Below are positions 38,571 to 52,531 of a stretch of DNA of 64,000 nucleotides, piece after piece. Source of the DNA: Adiantum capillus-veneris (taxonomy: Eukaryota; Streptophyta; Polypodiopsida; Polypodiales; Pteridaceae); contig CM043959.1 of NCBI GenBank assembly GCA_014529385.2, positions 86,923,529 through 86,987,528 of the forward strand, in the 5' to 3' direction. A program made the position numbers and the translations under genes. The notes under the pieces were generated by a model, which did no database searches, was not told where the DNA came from, and worked only from the letters and a program-made list of their open reading frames with translations. Position 1 is the first letter of the stretch; every line of letters begins with the position of its first letter.

Positions 38571-38880
38571 TGTTAACCCTCACGGCTCACGGACACCCCA
38601 TCACCTACGACGGACGTGTATTATGTATTTGGTAGAGTCAGGTACCGGGCTTGTCGGACCAATAGGAAAAGGGTAAGAGTGATCGCCGATGAGAGGCGCA
38701 CTCTAACTGGGACATTCAAGGGATTAGTTGGCTAAGCATGGGCGCCCAAGTGTGAATGGGGTGAGCTCATATAAAAGCCAACTAAACCTAAAATTCACTT
38801 ATTCTCTCATTTGTGCAATAGAAGAGTGCTCTTGCTCCATCTCCATCTCCATCTTCTTCTTCTTCACCTCCTTGTGTGTA

Positions 38881-38964
<84 letters not shown>

Positions 38965-39202
38965 TGCGATCGAGCATTGCGGCAGCACGACGGCGGTGAA
39001 GCGGTTGAGCGCGACGTAGCGGCGTCTCCTTCTTCTTCGCGGTGAGGAATCCTCCACGGCAGGAGCATAGAGCGGTGAGTGACACACCATTGCTCTCTTT
39101 TGAGCTTACTAGTTAAGCTAGTTGTGTGCTTGGAGCCGTCTATGGCTCGTACACGGTGTAACGGCAAGTCCCTTGCTTCGACAGTGCGGCAAGGAGCGCA
39201 CA
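38571..39202 (+). repeat. E1 3' LTR (632 bp)
   Basis: Copy of 3750-4325. It is 56 bp longer because a (TG)n run of about 60 bp has grown beside the (GA)n tract (about 38880-38964). Confidence 0.93.
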
Positions 39203-39207
39203 CATGT
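39203..39207. repeat. TSD (CATGT), right flank of E1
   Basis: Identical to 3745-3749. Confidence 0.9.
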
Positions 39208-39336
39208 GTATATACATATGAGCAATCACTTCTTCCAAAAAACTCCTAACAACGTAAATAGCATGTGTGTGTATCTGTGTGTCTGTGTAAGAAGGTGGGA
39301 CAGATTGTGCACGACTTGTTTGGCGTTTTTTTTTTT

Positions 39337-39367
<31 letters not shown>

Positions 39368-41400
39368 AAACCTGTAAAGATAGGATTTATTTTTTCTTCC
39401 CCTTTTTTTTATTAAAAATTTTCCTTTTGAATCTTGTTCTCACGTCGAAAGGGTTGTCATTGGTAAGTGTGTGTGTGTAGCATAATCTTCCCCTGTGAGA
39501 GTGTGACGAAGGTCTAAGATTCAAAGAGATATAAAATGTGTGTTTGTATACAATGTGTTCAAAACTTTTCATCATTCCTTAATTGCAAAGGTATCACACC
39601 CAAATTCAAATCATTACACATGACTCTACACAAGAATGTGGCCAACTTCTTCATTAAAAACTCTCATCCTTTTGTGCACAATATTAACCGATCCATTTTT
39701 CTTTCAATTGGAGATTACTTGAACACACACTTTTGATTGGAAAAGCTTAAATATATTAAAGATGATTTCCAATCTCTCAATCGAGTAATGCACACACCTC
39801 AATCGAGTGATCAAACTTCATTGGCATGATTCAAGTCCAATTTAGAAATCATTGCAAATTTTAATTTCTCATATCTCAAAGCCCTTATCATCCAAATCCA
39901 ATTGGGATTTGCAAGGCTACACATGAATGAACTTTGGATACAATTATACGCACATCAATGCCTCCTTGTCATGTTCATCACATCAATCAATCATTAGCAT
40001 AACAAACACTAAAAATCCCCACAATTGAGTGATAACTCAATCTTCAAGACAATTTGTGCTACACACATCAATTCTTTGGCGAAATGAATCATCATAATTG
40101 GTAAAAAATACTAATCACTCATTCACACGTTATTGCTCATGCCATTGATTGGCGTACACACCCAAATTTAGGCCAAAAACATTTGTAGTTAATCCATCAA
40201 TTTCCCATTGCAATGCTTAAATTTCACACTTGATCAAGCATAAGTGAATGTATGCATGCTCAATTTTTTAAAAATTAACCCTAATTTGACATAATCAAGC
40301 AATGCACAAACTCAAAAATTAAGCATTAGATTTCAAGTTTGGCTCAATTGGCAATGTAGTTAGGCCTATCCCTAATGATTGCACACACTACTCATGCACA
40401 TTTCATAATCAAAAATCATTTGGGTGCTCCAATTGACCATCAATCATTGAAAATCAAGTGGTTTGGATGGGCACACACACTTAATTTTTGCTCAAATTTT
40501 TTTGGCAATTAGGCTTATCCAATGATTGAATTATACTAACATACACATCACTTACATGATTGCACATTCATAAATCGTCAATTTGTTCAATTTCTATGTA
40601 TACACACACTCAATATTAGGTGCACACACACTTGAACTTTATGGCAGTTTTTTTTCCTCTTTGATGCATTACACACACAATGATTTTGATACACACACAT
40701 GAAATCTTGTTGCAAATCAAAATTAATCTTGACACACACATCATTCATTAGTCAAAATTGACCATCAAATTCATTCCAAAACAATAAAATTAGGCTCTCA
40801 AAGTATGTCAATTGATTTACACACCTAATTTTAGCAATAAATTAGCAACACATTGGAGTCAAATTAATTACCCAAAATTGAATGGAGTACGCTAATGCAC
40901 TTACAATCTATTGCATTCAAGCCAATCCTTACTCCACACGATGATTCCACCATGTACACACGTGTGGCTTTTCCAATTTTGACCCAAAAATTGACCATTG
41001 TAGGCCAAAAATCAACCACTCAAATCAATAGATTAAGCATGGATTAGCACAAAAAAACTTGATAAAAGTGTTGATTTCACCTCTTATAAGGGGATTAAAC
41101 TTACATTACACATCAAATGTTAGCGATTAGGTTAGCAAAGTTAGTCAAAAAATAGTAAAAGTTAGCATGGAACTAGTACAATTAACATAAAAATGAAGCA
41201 AAATTAGTACTAAGATTGGTGAGAAGTTACTGAAATTGGGGGTTTGGGTTTGGGATATTCATAACTCAAAAATTAGCTTCCATTACTTGCACACACAATC
41301 AAATAAAACCAAAATTGAGTTATACACACTCAAAACCGATGAAATTAGTAGTGAAATTACTCTATTCTAAACATCCTCTACTCACTAGCTTAAGTTATCG
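39208..41400 (-). other. AT-rich non-coding stretch, probably E5 leader
   Basis: 2.2 kb of AT-rich, CACACA-rich sequence with no gene. It lies on the internal side of the E5 PBS, so it is probably the leader of a minus-strand gypsy element cut by E1. Confidence 0.5.
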
Positions 41401-41419
41401 ATCCCAGACAACGGCGCCA
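41401..41419 (-). promoter_or_regulatory. Primer-binding site (tRNA-Asp type), E5
   Basis: Minus strand TGGCGCCGTTGTCTGGGAT, two bases inside the LTR end. It differs from the usual site at about two positions. Confidence 0.75.
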
Positions 41420-41421
41420 AA

Positions 41422-42369
41422 TGTTAGGGTCATCGTAGCATCACCTAATCACAATCCAAGACCAACAAAATTATCAATCCTAGGATTGGCAATCCGGCTA
41501 GAGCTTGGAGGCATGAGCATCATTGGATGTATTGAATGAGAGGATTCAAGAGAATGCTCTTCCAATGCAAGAGAAATTAGCCATGAATTTCTAACTCTAA
41601 TCACAACAATCAAGCATCACCTACACACATTAAGCCTACCAAAGTCCAACTTGCCATAGACTTGAATCTCAAAGCACTCTTTTGAAAAGCACACACTAAT
41701 TGCATTGGTGTTGGCCTCTACAATCACCACATGCCAATCAAGGTACTTAATCAAAAGCTACACACAAGTGTGAATGGTTCTTGAGTCTCATTAAACCCAT
41801 CCACACATGAGAAAACAATAGGACACATACTCTAATCACAAGATTAAGAACCCACTTAATCATCCTAATTAGAGATGTTAAATATCACAAATTGAGTACT
41901 CATAGAATGATAGGAGTGGTCAATAAGCAAGAATTCATCACCACACACTCAAATCTAGAGTAATGAAAAGGTGAAAATACTTTATGACATAATGGAATAT
42001 AGAAGAACTAAGACTAATGAAGAAAGTAGAGATTAGATTAAGAAACTATTCTCTAATTACAAAGGATTAGCACTAGCCTTCTAAGCATGGGCATTAATCT
42101 CAAGGCTAGGCCATCCATAGAGTGAACACTCAAGAGTGAGCTCTCAAGAGTGGGTACTCAAGAATGAAGCCTCTTTGCATAAAAGGCTTTTCTATAAATG
42201 CATGCGCCACAAGCCTTTCTACTATGGGATTAAATTGAGCTCTCTAGCATATACAATTTGAAGCTCCCAATGAGCCCAACACCTTGTGAATAAGAAATAT
42301 TGTGCACATCCATAGCATATCCCTAGTTTGGTGCATAATCAGTGTCGCATGTGTTAGCAGTTGCTAACA
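41422..42369 (-). repeat. E5 5' LTR (about 948 bp, partial element)
   Basis: On the minus strand it begins TGTTAGCA and ends CCCTAACA, with matching terminal TGTTAG/CTAACA. The inner border is fixed by the PBS. The outer border is inferred from the terminal match only; no partner LTR or TSD was found in the window. Confidence 0.55.
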
Positions 42370-42639
42370 GTCTACATGGGATATCAAAAAAATTGAACAA
42401 TTTTTGCACGATTGTACCTAAAAGATGATCCTTGAAAAATACTAATTTCATATGGAATTATTTATCTATATATTTTCCAACTCCCTATATGCATTGAGCA
42501 CAAATCCCTGAAAGCTTTTGGTGAGGTTTTCTATGGTTGGTGAGAATAAGAATTTACACAAAAGTTACCTATAGCCACTAAAGTGGCTTATGTTCACACA
42601 ACCCTAGTGTTAAAGACATGTTGTCTTTCTTAATCAATA
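42370..42639. other. No feature seen
   Basis: 270 bp of AT-rich sequence between the E5 LTR and decayed pol. Confidence 0.5.
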
Positions 42640-43470
42640 TTTGTTTTGTTGACACTCATTGTACCATTTGACATAGGCTTTCACATCCATGTGTAGTGTT
42701 GGCCACCAAAGCCTTACCGGTATGATTTTTTGGCCATGATTTTAGCATAGAAATGGCCTTCTTCATGTCTAGCATGTGCTTGCGGGAGGATGAGGATATA
42801 CTCAGTTTATCTGGTGCACATCTTTAGATAGCCATCTCTCCCTTGTCTATAGAAATAATGATTAATTTGGGCCTATAAACAGCTTTACAATGGAGATGAT
42901 CTCATACTCTGAAGATTCCATCTCAAGTATCTCAATCGTAGCTTATTGACTCCTTCAAGGAATATTTGAGTTTTCAAGTAATTCACAATGTTTTTGCTCC
43001 ATGCAGGTGCTATTATGACTCACAACATGGAGACAGAGTCAGGTATCTTTGTGGCACTGCAAGTTTCACATATCTTGATATACTCATGAATAGCTCTATG
43101 CATATGGGGCCACTATACTACCAGTGCCATCAAGCATTGATATGTTTGTTTAGGTTCATTGTGAAAATTTATGTTTTTGAACAAGGGCTTGATTCCAATA
43201 GGGTCATCCTTCCCTTGGTTCAATACCTAAGTGTGATATTTGGTTCTTGCCTTATTTATAGAGACTCTCTACTAATAGGAAGAGAGATTTGCTTTTCGCA
43301 ATCTCCTGCGGGTCATACTTTGTAAGCTCATTGCCTTGAGCTAAAAGAGAAATTAGCCTTTCACTTCATTTTGGCACCATTCCAATGTTGAATAGATAGG
43401 AGTCTAGTAGGTCATCACCTATGCCTACATATACTTCACCATGAAAAGTCCTTTTGAGAGGATTATAATA
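42640..43470 (-). pseudogene. Decayed gypsy pol (RNase H-integrase region)
   Basis: On the minus strand the translation recovers fragments matching E2 pol in order. Near 43,400-43,450 GEVYVGIGDDLLDSYLFNIG aligns with the E2 segment after RNase H (GEDPIGVDDDMPDAYLFNIE). Near 42,660-42,700 a GGQHYTWM-like piece aligns with WWPTLHMDAEEYV of the integrase zinc-binding module. Stops and frameshifts are dense and no long ORF survives. It is a very old relative of E2, possibly part of an element into which E5 or E4 inserted. Confidence 0.6.
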
Positions 43471-43709
43471 CAAGTCCTTTTGGAGTGGAGATCGACTCCA
43501 AGCAAATTCATTCCTCATCAATTTTTCAATCTTAATTGGTTATTCTCTTTGAATTATGTGCATGATTAAAGTGTTTTAATGTATACATGTGTAAAGAAAT
43601 CAGGCAGCACAACCTATGTCCTCCTTGCTATCTCTCTCTTAAAGAAAAACTCTCTCTTTTCATTGTTAAATTTCGTTGAATCTAAAAGTAAGTGTTAGAT
43701 TCTCTGACA
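43471..43709 (+). repeat. 3' part of the E4 5' LTR (left border unresolved)
   Basis: Ends CTCTGACA one base before a tRNA-iMet-type PBS. No partner LTR was found near 58 kb, so its start is unknown. Confidence 0.4.
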
Positions 43710-43710
43710 T

Positions 43711-43728
43711 TGGTATTAGAGCTAAGGT
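43711..43728 (+). promoter_or_regulatory. Primer-binding site (tRNA-iMet type), E4
   Basis: TGGTATTAGAGCTAAGGT, close to the consensus TGGTATCAGAGC. Confidence 0.75.
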
Positions 43729-44121
43729 TTCTATTTTTTTGCCTAAGAAGAGAGTTCCTTTGGTAATCTATGAAAGGTTGGAGTTGTTCATTGCAATAGG
43801 GTGAGACTGGGATTTATTATTTTGGTTGGTACGCCTGTTTATAGGGTACAAGTGACACCATCAAGAACTATGGTCTTAATAATGGAGTTTTTTGGGACTT
43901 GCCTACGGCTTAATGATTATTGGGCTATTAGCAAGCTCGATAAGAATCGGTGCCAACGTCGCACGGTTAAATCCACTCCACTACTTTTTGCAATTAACGA
44001 TATTCTAAAATACGGGTGTAGTTACTCAAGTGCTAATTTTCAAGAGATAAGAGTAGTGGTAGCCAAAGCTTTGGAAGTGCCAAGGAAAGAGTTTGCACAT
44101 ACATATAAGAAAATTTAAATC

Positions 44122-44987
44122 ATGGACCAACATAATCAACAGAATGCGATTAATATGGACAACTTATATTTAGCTCATGGTATAGCTTTGGTTGATGATG
44201 GTCGTACAGTTGTCAACTACCTTGTTGACAAGTTACAAGAAGCAATAGGAAACCCTAATTTGCAAGCAAATGTTCAAAGCCAAATTCAAGTTCTTTAAGC
44301 CCAAGTTCCTTCAAATGCCCAAGAAGAGAGAATTCCTACGAGGCCTCCTAGTGAGATCTCCAAAAGATGAATCTCTTTGGGTAGTGAAGAGGAGATACCG
44401 GAAGGACCTCCAAGGCAAACTGTTTGAGAAAAAGTACGCCATGAACTTTCAAGGGAGAAGTATGAAAGTGACACTGATGGCAGGCACAGTGGTCACCTAC
44501 TCCTCCCAAAAATAAGAGGAAGTCATCAAGCACTCCCTCCCAAGCTAAACTAAATAAGGGAGAAAGAAATCCAAGCAAGAGAAAGCAAAGAAAGCAGTCA
44601 CAATCTTTGCCTTCTTCCTCCTCTTCCTCCTTGTCATCATCACGATCTTCAGACACAGAGAGGATAGTGACTTTCCACCCAAGAGAGAGAAGAGAAGGGG
44701 TAAATGGAGGAGTTATGCAACATGGAAGAGGTTCAAAGTGGGAGGAAAGAACATCAGCTTTCTTACCTATGATGGAACCATTGAAGCAGTTGATAAAGTA
44801 TTGGCTTTTTATCCAAAAATTTGATGCTTCTTTTGAAGATGAAGATTTCTCAAAATATTCAAAGCTCCAAAATGTGGCTATGCAGGTAGAAAAGTGAGTT
44901 GGTCAATGGTGGGCAGGCCTACATAGCCAAGGTAAAGCTCCGAAGACTTGGAAAGCTTTGAGGATTGCTATTACAAAGCAGTGATAC
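44122..44987 (+). pseudogene. E4 gag, N-terminal part
   Basis: ATG 44122 opens MDQHNQQNAINMDNLYLAHG, but the frame is broken several times. Capsid sequence appears near 44,720-44,980: NISFLTYDGTIEAVDK, FDASFEDEDFSKYSKLQNVA, WWAGLHSQGKAPKTWKALR. This is the Retrotrans_gag pattern of a tryptophan pair followed by a helical segment. The text stops at 44987, where E3 with its TSD GATAC is inserted, and resumes at 54248 (LTKW, MAPYESVQKYVDKF). Gag would build the particle; this copy is decayed. Two flanking ORFs (43801-44118 and 44270-44515) have no recognised domain and are probably chance. Confidence 0.7.
44983..44987. repeat. TSD (GATAC), left flank of E3
   Basis: Matches 54248-54252. Confidence 0.85.
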
Positions 44988-45110
44988 TGTAAGGACATGG
45001 GTCCTATGGGCAAGGCCATCAGCATGGCCGGACAGTGTGTACGCTAGGGGAAGGCTATAAGATAGCACGGGTGGGTGGAGACTAGCACAGGCATTACCGC
45101 CTCCCTTTCA
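44988..45110 (+). repeat. E3 5' LTR (123 bp)
   Basis: Same length as the 3' copy; about 12 differences, mostly C/T and G/A. Confidence 0.88.
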
Positions 45111-45111
45111 C

Positions 45112-45129
45112 TGGCATCCGAGCTATTTT
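45112..45129 (+). promoter_or_regulatory. Diverged primer-binding site of E3
   Basis: TGGCATCCGAGC matches the iMet-type site TGGTATCAGAGC at 10 of 12 bases, two bases after the LTR. Confidence 0.6.
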
Positions 45130-45394
45130 GGGGAGGAGGCTAAAAGCGGCTTGTATGTGCGTGCAATGCCCGGCTTCTCTCCCACGTTCCGCAGGCAGCG
45201 ACGTCTCCGCTGCGCAGCAAAAAGAAGGTAGACACAATTTCCTATGCGAGCAACGCATGGATAAACAACGACACCTACGCCGTCCATAGCGCACATCCAA
45301 GGCAAACTCGATCAGCAACTCGATAGCACCGAGGCTCCGAAGGCTTTCGTTGGCACCGTTGGCTACACGCATAGGAAGGCCCACTTAACACTTG

Positions 45395-45465
45395 TATGAA
45401 GGAGGGTTGAACCCACCCCATGAGGGTAAGAGGCCAACACTTTACCATCAAACTATTGGCCCTTC
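45395..45465 (-). mobile_element. tRNA-derived SINE-like head
   Basis: On the minus strand the order resembles a tRNA: A-box-like TAGTTTGATGGTAAAGTG, then an anticodon-arm-like stretch, then a B box GGGTTCAACCC about 40 bp on. The SINE body would extend toward 45,120; its 3' end and TSD were not found. Confidence 0.5.
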
Positions 45466-45660
45466 TTGTGTATAATAAGGAAAGATAGTCTACTTGGGTT
45501 GAAAGGAAAACTAGAAGGAGAGGGAAAGCTTCAAACTTCAAGGAAGTAGCTTTACCCTTCCTTTTCACTTCTTCGAGGAAGGCAAGTTTTCCTCCAAAAA
45601 AAAAAAATTCCTCAAGGAGGTAGCTTCAAAGCGAAGAACACTTGCCTTCACAAAAACGAC
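45466..45660 (+). repeat. About 195-bp direct repeat, copy 1
   Basis: TTGTGTATAATAAGG...CACAAAAACGAC, repeated at 49702-49895 with few differences. The two copies flank the Helitron block. Confidence 0.85.
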
Positions 45661-45940
45661 GAATTTCGCCCCAACATTGGAGACAGTTGAAGACGGTAAA
45701 AGGCCGAAGCTGCTTGCTGCAAGCTACACGATGCCTGATGCACCTACGGCCTGCCATTTTGCGTATGGGCATTGGGGTGAAGTATGAACCTGAGCGACAT
45801 GTTTGTACCCCCCGCTCTTAATCATTAGAGATGATAATAAATAGCCCTCATTCTCGCAGAAAATCTGATAAATACACCTTTTTTTTTAAAAACCTCATAA
45901 AGTGTGACTTCAGTTTTAGAAAATCCCTCAATTATTGGAA
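45661..45940. other. No feature seen
   Basis: 280 bp between the direct repeat and the first Helitron start; no gene or known motif. Confidence 0.5.
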
Positions 45941-46336
45941 TCTATACTAATAGATAATGGGGGAAGGGATTCCGGCCCCCTCCCCCGGACACGTGTCTGC
46001 AGCAAAATCGTCCGGCTGCCTCCGGCTGGTGTGCACTGACTGAAACGGATGCGCAATGCCTGCGTGCAGCTTCAGAGCAAGGAGAAAAACGAATGCGCAG
46101 TGCGCACGTGCAGTAGGGCAGAGAGAGAGAGCCTCCCTCTCTGTTGCGTCATACATTTGGAGTCCCTCTCTGTCGCATCATACAGCTTAATACGGTGCTT
46201 TGAGGTCCGTGTGTCTAGCACGTGCCATGCACCATGAGTGTGTGTATGGGGGAGCCCTGCACCAGAGAGAGAGGGAGAGCACACGCCTGCTGCAGCCCTG
46301 CACCCATAGCCGGAGGCAGCCCCTCCCCCCCGGGCC

Positions 46337-46394
<58 letters not shown>

Positions 46395-46727
46395 CGTCTC
46401 TGTGCCAGCGCTCGAAAAATACTTTTTTCCAGAAACTTGGCAAACCTACATATGTGAAAGCATAGGTAAATCGACAAAATTTGAAGGTTTTTCTCACCTT
46501 CAAATATAAAATTTAGAGGTGGGATTACACTAAACCTAGGTTTTTTCAAGCATTGCTCGGCTCTGGCTTCAATCCGACATGTTGTGTCTGTGTCAGCATG
46601 TAGATCTAGTGCTTGAAAAAAACTTTTTTCTAATAACTTGGCAAACCTGCCTATGAGATTCAGTGTTCGGAGAAAATGTGTTGTTTTCAATTTTGATCCG
46701 ACGTGTTGCATCTGTGTTAGCACGTGC

Positions 46728-46762
<35 letters not shown>

Positions 46763-46925
46763 GTGCCACCAAGTTAGTGTGCGAGAAAAGTCATTTCTCC
46801 AAGGGACGGAATTTCTCCTTTTTCCCTTGCCCTCAACCGGCATTTTTAAATTGAAAACGGCACGATATTATGGTGAGCCACATATTTCCCGAACACAGCA
46901 CTACTCAAAAAAAAAAATTCTCTAA
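45941..46925 (+). mobile_element. Helitron-like unit 1 (5' end only)
   Basis: Starts after an A with TCTATACTAATAGATAATGG, a plant-Helitron-like 5' terminus, and shares about 60 bp with unit 2 beginning at 46926. It has no 3' hairpin of its own. Contains (GA)n at about 46340-46390 and 46735-46760 and no transposase. Confidence 0.55.
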
Positions 46926-49701
<2,776 letters not shown>

Positions 49702-49895
49702 TTGTGTATAACAAGGAAAGATAGTCTACTTGTATTGAAAGGAAAACTAGAAGGAAAGGGAAAGCTTCAAACTTCAAGGAAGTAGCTTTACCATTCCTTT
49801 TCACTTCTTGGAGGAAGGCAAGTTTTCCTCCAAAAAAAAAAATTCCTCAAGGAGGTAGCTTCAAAGCGAAGAACACTTGCCTTCACAAAAACGAC
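49702..49895 (+). repeat. About 195-bp direct repeat, copy 2
   Basis: Near-identical to 45466-45660. This copy continues without a break into the E3 gag leader, so it is probably the native one. Confidence 0.8.
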
Positions 49896-50077
49896 AAGTT
49901 TTTGTGAAGATCATCAACGGTGTTCTTACAAGGAACGACAAGTGAAGCGCTCAACTTTTTGCAAGGCGAGGTTCGCATGCAACGCAAATCACGAAGCATA
50001 CAAAACACAAAGACTTCAATTTCTCAAGATACAAGTTGTCGTTTCTTTTTCTCTCTTTACGTTGGTGTGTGTTTACC

Positions 50078-51190
50078 ATGGCCAGTGAGGATATCCCACC
50101 TACACACACGTTTGATTTTGAGCACATAGATCAAAATCAGGGCACCACAGGTGCTACTGACACTAATATGCATGATGATGATGATCTAGGAGATCATGGG
50201 CTTGTAGAGATGGCTTCTTTCAAGACTTTGGAACATCGCCAAAGCGTACTTGAAAGAAACCTCTCTGCACTCAATGCAAATGTTACCAATCTTATAGATT
50301 TGTGAAATTTATGAATTCACAGACAACTCAAGGAGCCACAAGTGGCAAGGTTCAATGGAACCAAGCTCGCACGACTCAAGGAGTCCAAGAGACAAGTGTT
50401 GCAGAAGATACAGAAGGTAGCAATGCATTACTGAAGAATATCACCATTCATGAGTTTCACGGGGAAGAGTGTGATCGCAACAAGGATGTGGTCAATACGT
50501 TCTTACACAAATGCAGTGATATTCATAGATTGAGACACACCCTGGATATAAAGACGGCTGTGGAAACAAGTCTATCTCTTAAAGGCAAGGCCTATAAGTG
50601 GTGGATGACATTTCCACTAGATGCTCGTCCTCCGTCTTGGGCTGCGTTTCAAGCTTCTTTTTCCAAATATTTTTTGGACTCCAATGAAGAAGATAAGAAT
50701 TGGTTAGCATGGGATGCATGCCGCATGTTTGGTCCCTCTCTCACATAGTACCTTTCAAAGTATCGGGAAATTATATTAAAACTAGAAGGTCTAGATGAAT
50801 TCCAAAAGATACGGGGTTTTAATAGGGGTCTTGACAAAGACTATCGTCTTCATGTCAAGACCCAACATCCAAAAACTTTGGAAGAAGCCATTAGTCATGC
50901 ACAAAGATATGATGATGACCAAGAGAGGAAAGGAAATGCTCCCTACTCTAAGAATACTTTTGCTAAGAGCAATGTGGCTAAGAGCCAATGACGAGGTAGA
51001 TCTCCCACACGTTCCAAGAGGAACAAGAGACAATCTACCTCTCCACGCCCACAAGAGGCTAAGAAGCCTAAGAAATCACGAGAAACTCCACGTGGGTCTC
51101 TCAACACTACTGATTTTGAGCGTGCAAGGAAACACAATTAGTGTTTTAGATGTCTTTCGGACCAACATAACAAGAAAGATTGTCCTCTTT
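50078..51190 (+). pseudogene. E3 gag
   Basis: ATG 50078 opens MASEDIPPTHTFDFEH, and a helical N-terminal segment follows (ERNLSALNANVTNL). A frameshift near 50300 moves coding to the frame of 50302-50748. There the capsid has NITIHEFHGEE, FLHKCSDIHRLRHT, GKAYKWWMTFP and the WAAFQASFSKYFLD segment. In-frame stops occur at 50746 and near 50990, and the frame then continues through a basic Arg/Ser/Lys-rich stretch to a CCHC knuckle, CFRCLSDQHNKKDC (C-x2-C-x4-H-x4-C), near 51143. Layout and motifs are those of a chromovirus Gag, which forms the particle and binds RNA. Three or more breaks make it inactive. Confidence 0.8.
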
Positions 51191-51680
51191 AGCAAGGCAA
51201 AGAAAAGGCCATGCACACGGTGCAACGCCTCACATTTCATCTCCTAAATATTGTGCTGTAGAGGTTCTTCATATGGAAGAAAAGCATAAGTGTTGTGTAC
51301 CTGCTTCAATGTGGCAACCCACCTTTGGCCCCCATGATTTGATTCGCATGCATGGCACTATTAACAGACAATGTGTTCGTATTTTAGTGGATGATGGTGC
51401 AACCCATAACTTCTTGAACTATAAGCTAGTCAAGAAATTGAAGCTTACACAGACTCCCTGCTCTCACAAGTATGTGGTGGAGCAGATGTCTGGGAATGAT
51501 AAAGAAGTATGGGACACGGTAGTTGAAGGCATTGAGCTTATGGTTCAAGATCATACGATGACCCTTGACTTCCAAGTTATGAACATGGACCGTGCTGATG
51601 TAGTTTTAGGATGGGAGTGGCTGCATGGTTTAGAAAACACATTGCACACTAGTTATGAGCACATTACACCAATGCTCTAG
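51180..51680 (+). pseudogene. E3 retropepsin
   Basis: The aspartic protease segment has RILVDDGATHNFLNYKLVKK (D-D-G-A in place of D-S-G-A) near 51385 and DVVLGWEWL near 51597, the usual second-half motif. It runs straight into palm-side RT sequence after 51680, so everything between the protease and the RT palm is missing. The protease would release Gag and Pol products. With an altered active-site loop and no intact downstream RT this copy is inactive. Confidence 0.75.
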
Positions 51681-51688
51681 CTACATTT

Positions 51689-52531
51689 ATGACACTCATG
51701 GATAGTGTCTTACGTCCCTATCTTGGAAAATTTGTTGTTGTTTTCCTTGATGATATTTTCATTTACAGTAAGACTGAAGATGAACACATAGAACACTTAC
51801 GATTAGTGTTTGAACAACTACGAGCTCACACGCTGTATGTTAAGCAAAGCAAGTGCGATTTCTTTGAAACAGAGATACATTACCTCGGTCATGTGATCTC
51901 TTATTCTGGCATCAAGATGGACATTGACAAGGTCGCTGCCATTCTTCGATGGCCACATCCCAACACGGTTGAGGAGCTTCAAATATTTTTAGGCATGGAT
52001 GGATTTTATAGACAGTATATCCGTGACTATGCCAAAATCATTGTTCCTATGAGTGATCAACTTAAAGCAAAAGGTAAGACTTTTTCTTGGGAAGAAGCCC
52101 AAAAACACAGTTTCAAACATCTCAAGGTAGCTATAGCCATTGCTCCCATCCTAGCAATTGTCGACCCACTCAAGCCGTTTGTGGTAGAGACTGATGCTAG
52201 TGATAAAGCCATTGGTGCAGTACTTCTCCAGGAGGGAATACCTATAGCCTTTGAAAGTAAAAAGTTAGATAGAGCTCAACAGAATTATTCTTTCTATGAG
52301 AGAGAGCTCTATGCCATAATTCACGCTTTACGAAAGTGCCGACACTATTTATATGGTGCCGAGTTTGAAGTAGTTTTTGACCATGAGAGTATCAAATGGT
52401 TTACTACTCAAACAGAATTGAAGGGCCGTAAAGCTAGATGGGCAGAAATCCTTCAAGATTATGATTGTAAGCTACGATATCACAAGGGGAGATATAATGT
52501 AGTAGCGGATGCACTAAGTCGGATGCCTTAG
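51689..52531 (+). pseudogene. E3 RT palm and RNase H (RT fingers deleted)
   Basis: Starts inside the RT at the point equivalent to N-x-P-A-T-F (here NALATFMTLMD, just before 51689). The active-site box is FLDD (VVFLDDIFIYSK), and the RT thumb (HYLGHVISYSGIKMD) and RNase H (VVETDASDKAIGAVL, YERELYAIIHALRKCRHYL, NVVADALSRMP) follow intact in one frame to 52531. The N-terminal half of RT, with VPKKDGSWR-type and LDLRSGYHQ-type boxes, is missing, a deletion of several hundred bp. The 281 codons are clean, so the deletion rather than point decay is the main loss. Confidence 0.85.

Larger units (their letters stand above)
3750..39202 (+). mobile_element. E1: Ty3/gypsy retrotransposon with nested E2
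   Basis: The element has two LTRs (TGTTAACCC...GCGCACA), a 5-bp TSD on both sides, a tRNA-Asp-type PBS, gag, protease, RT, RNase H and integrase, a second protease-like domain, a tail of W-x-P-K repeats, an accessory ORF and a terminal PPT. Without the 21.5-kb E2 insertion it is about 13.9 kb. RT motifs such as SFLDGYSGYNQI and the lack of a chromodomain place it among the non-chromovirus (Athila/Tat-like) gypsy clade. The reading frame has several stops and one apparent 1-nt frameshift, so it is not autonomous now. Confidence 0.92.

Noticed and set aside
45395-45465. A functional tRNA gene
   Set aside because: Boxes are present but the acceptor and anticodon arms do not pair convincingly; better read as a SINE head.
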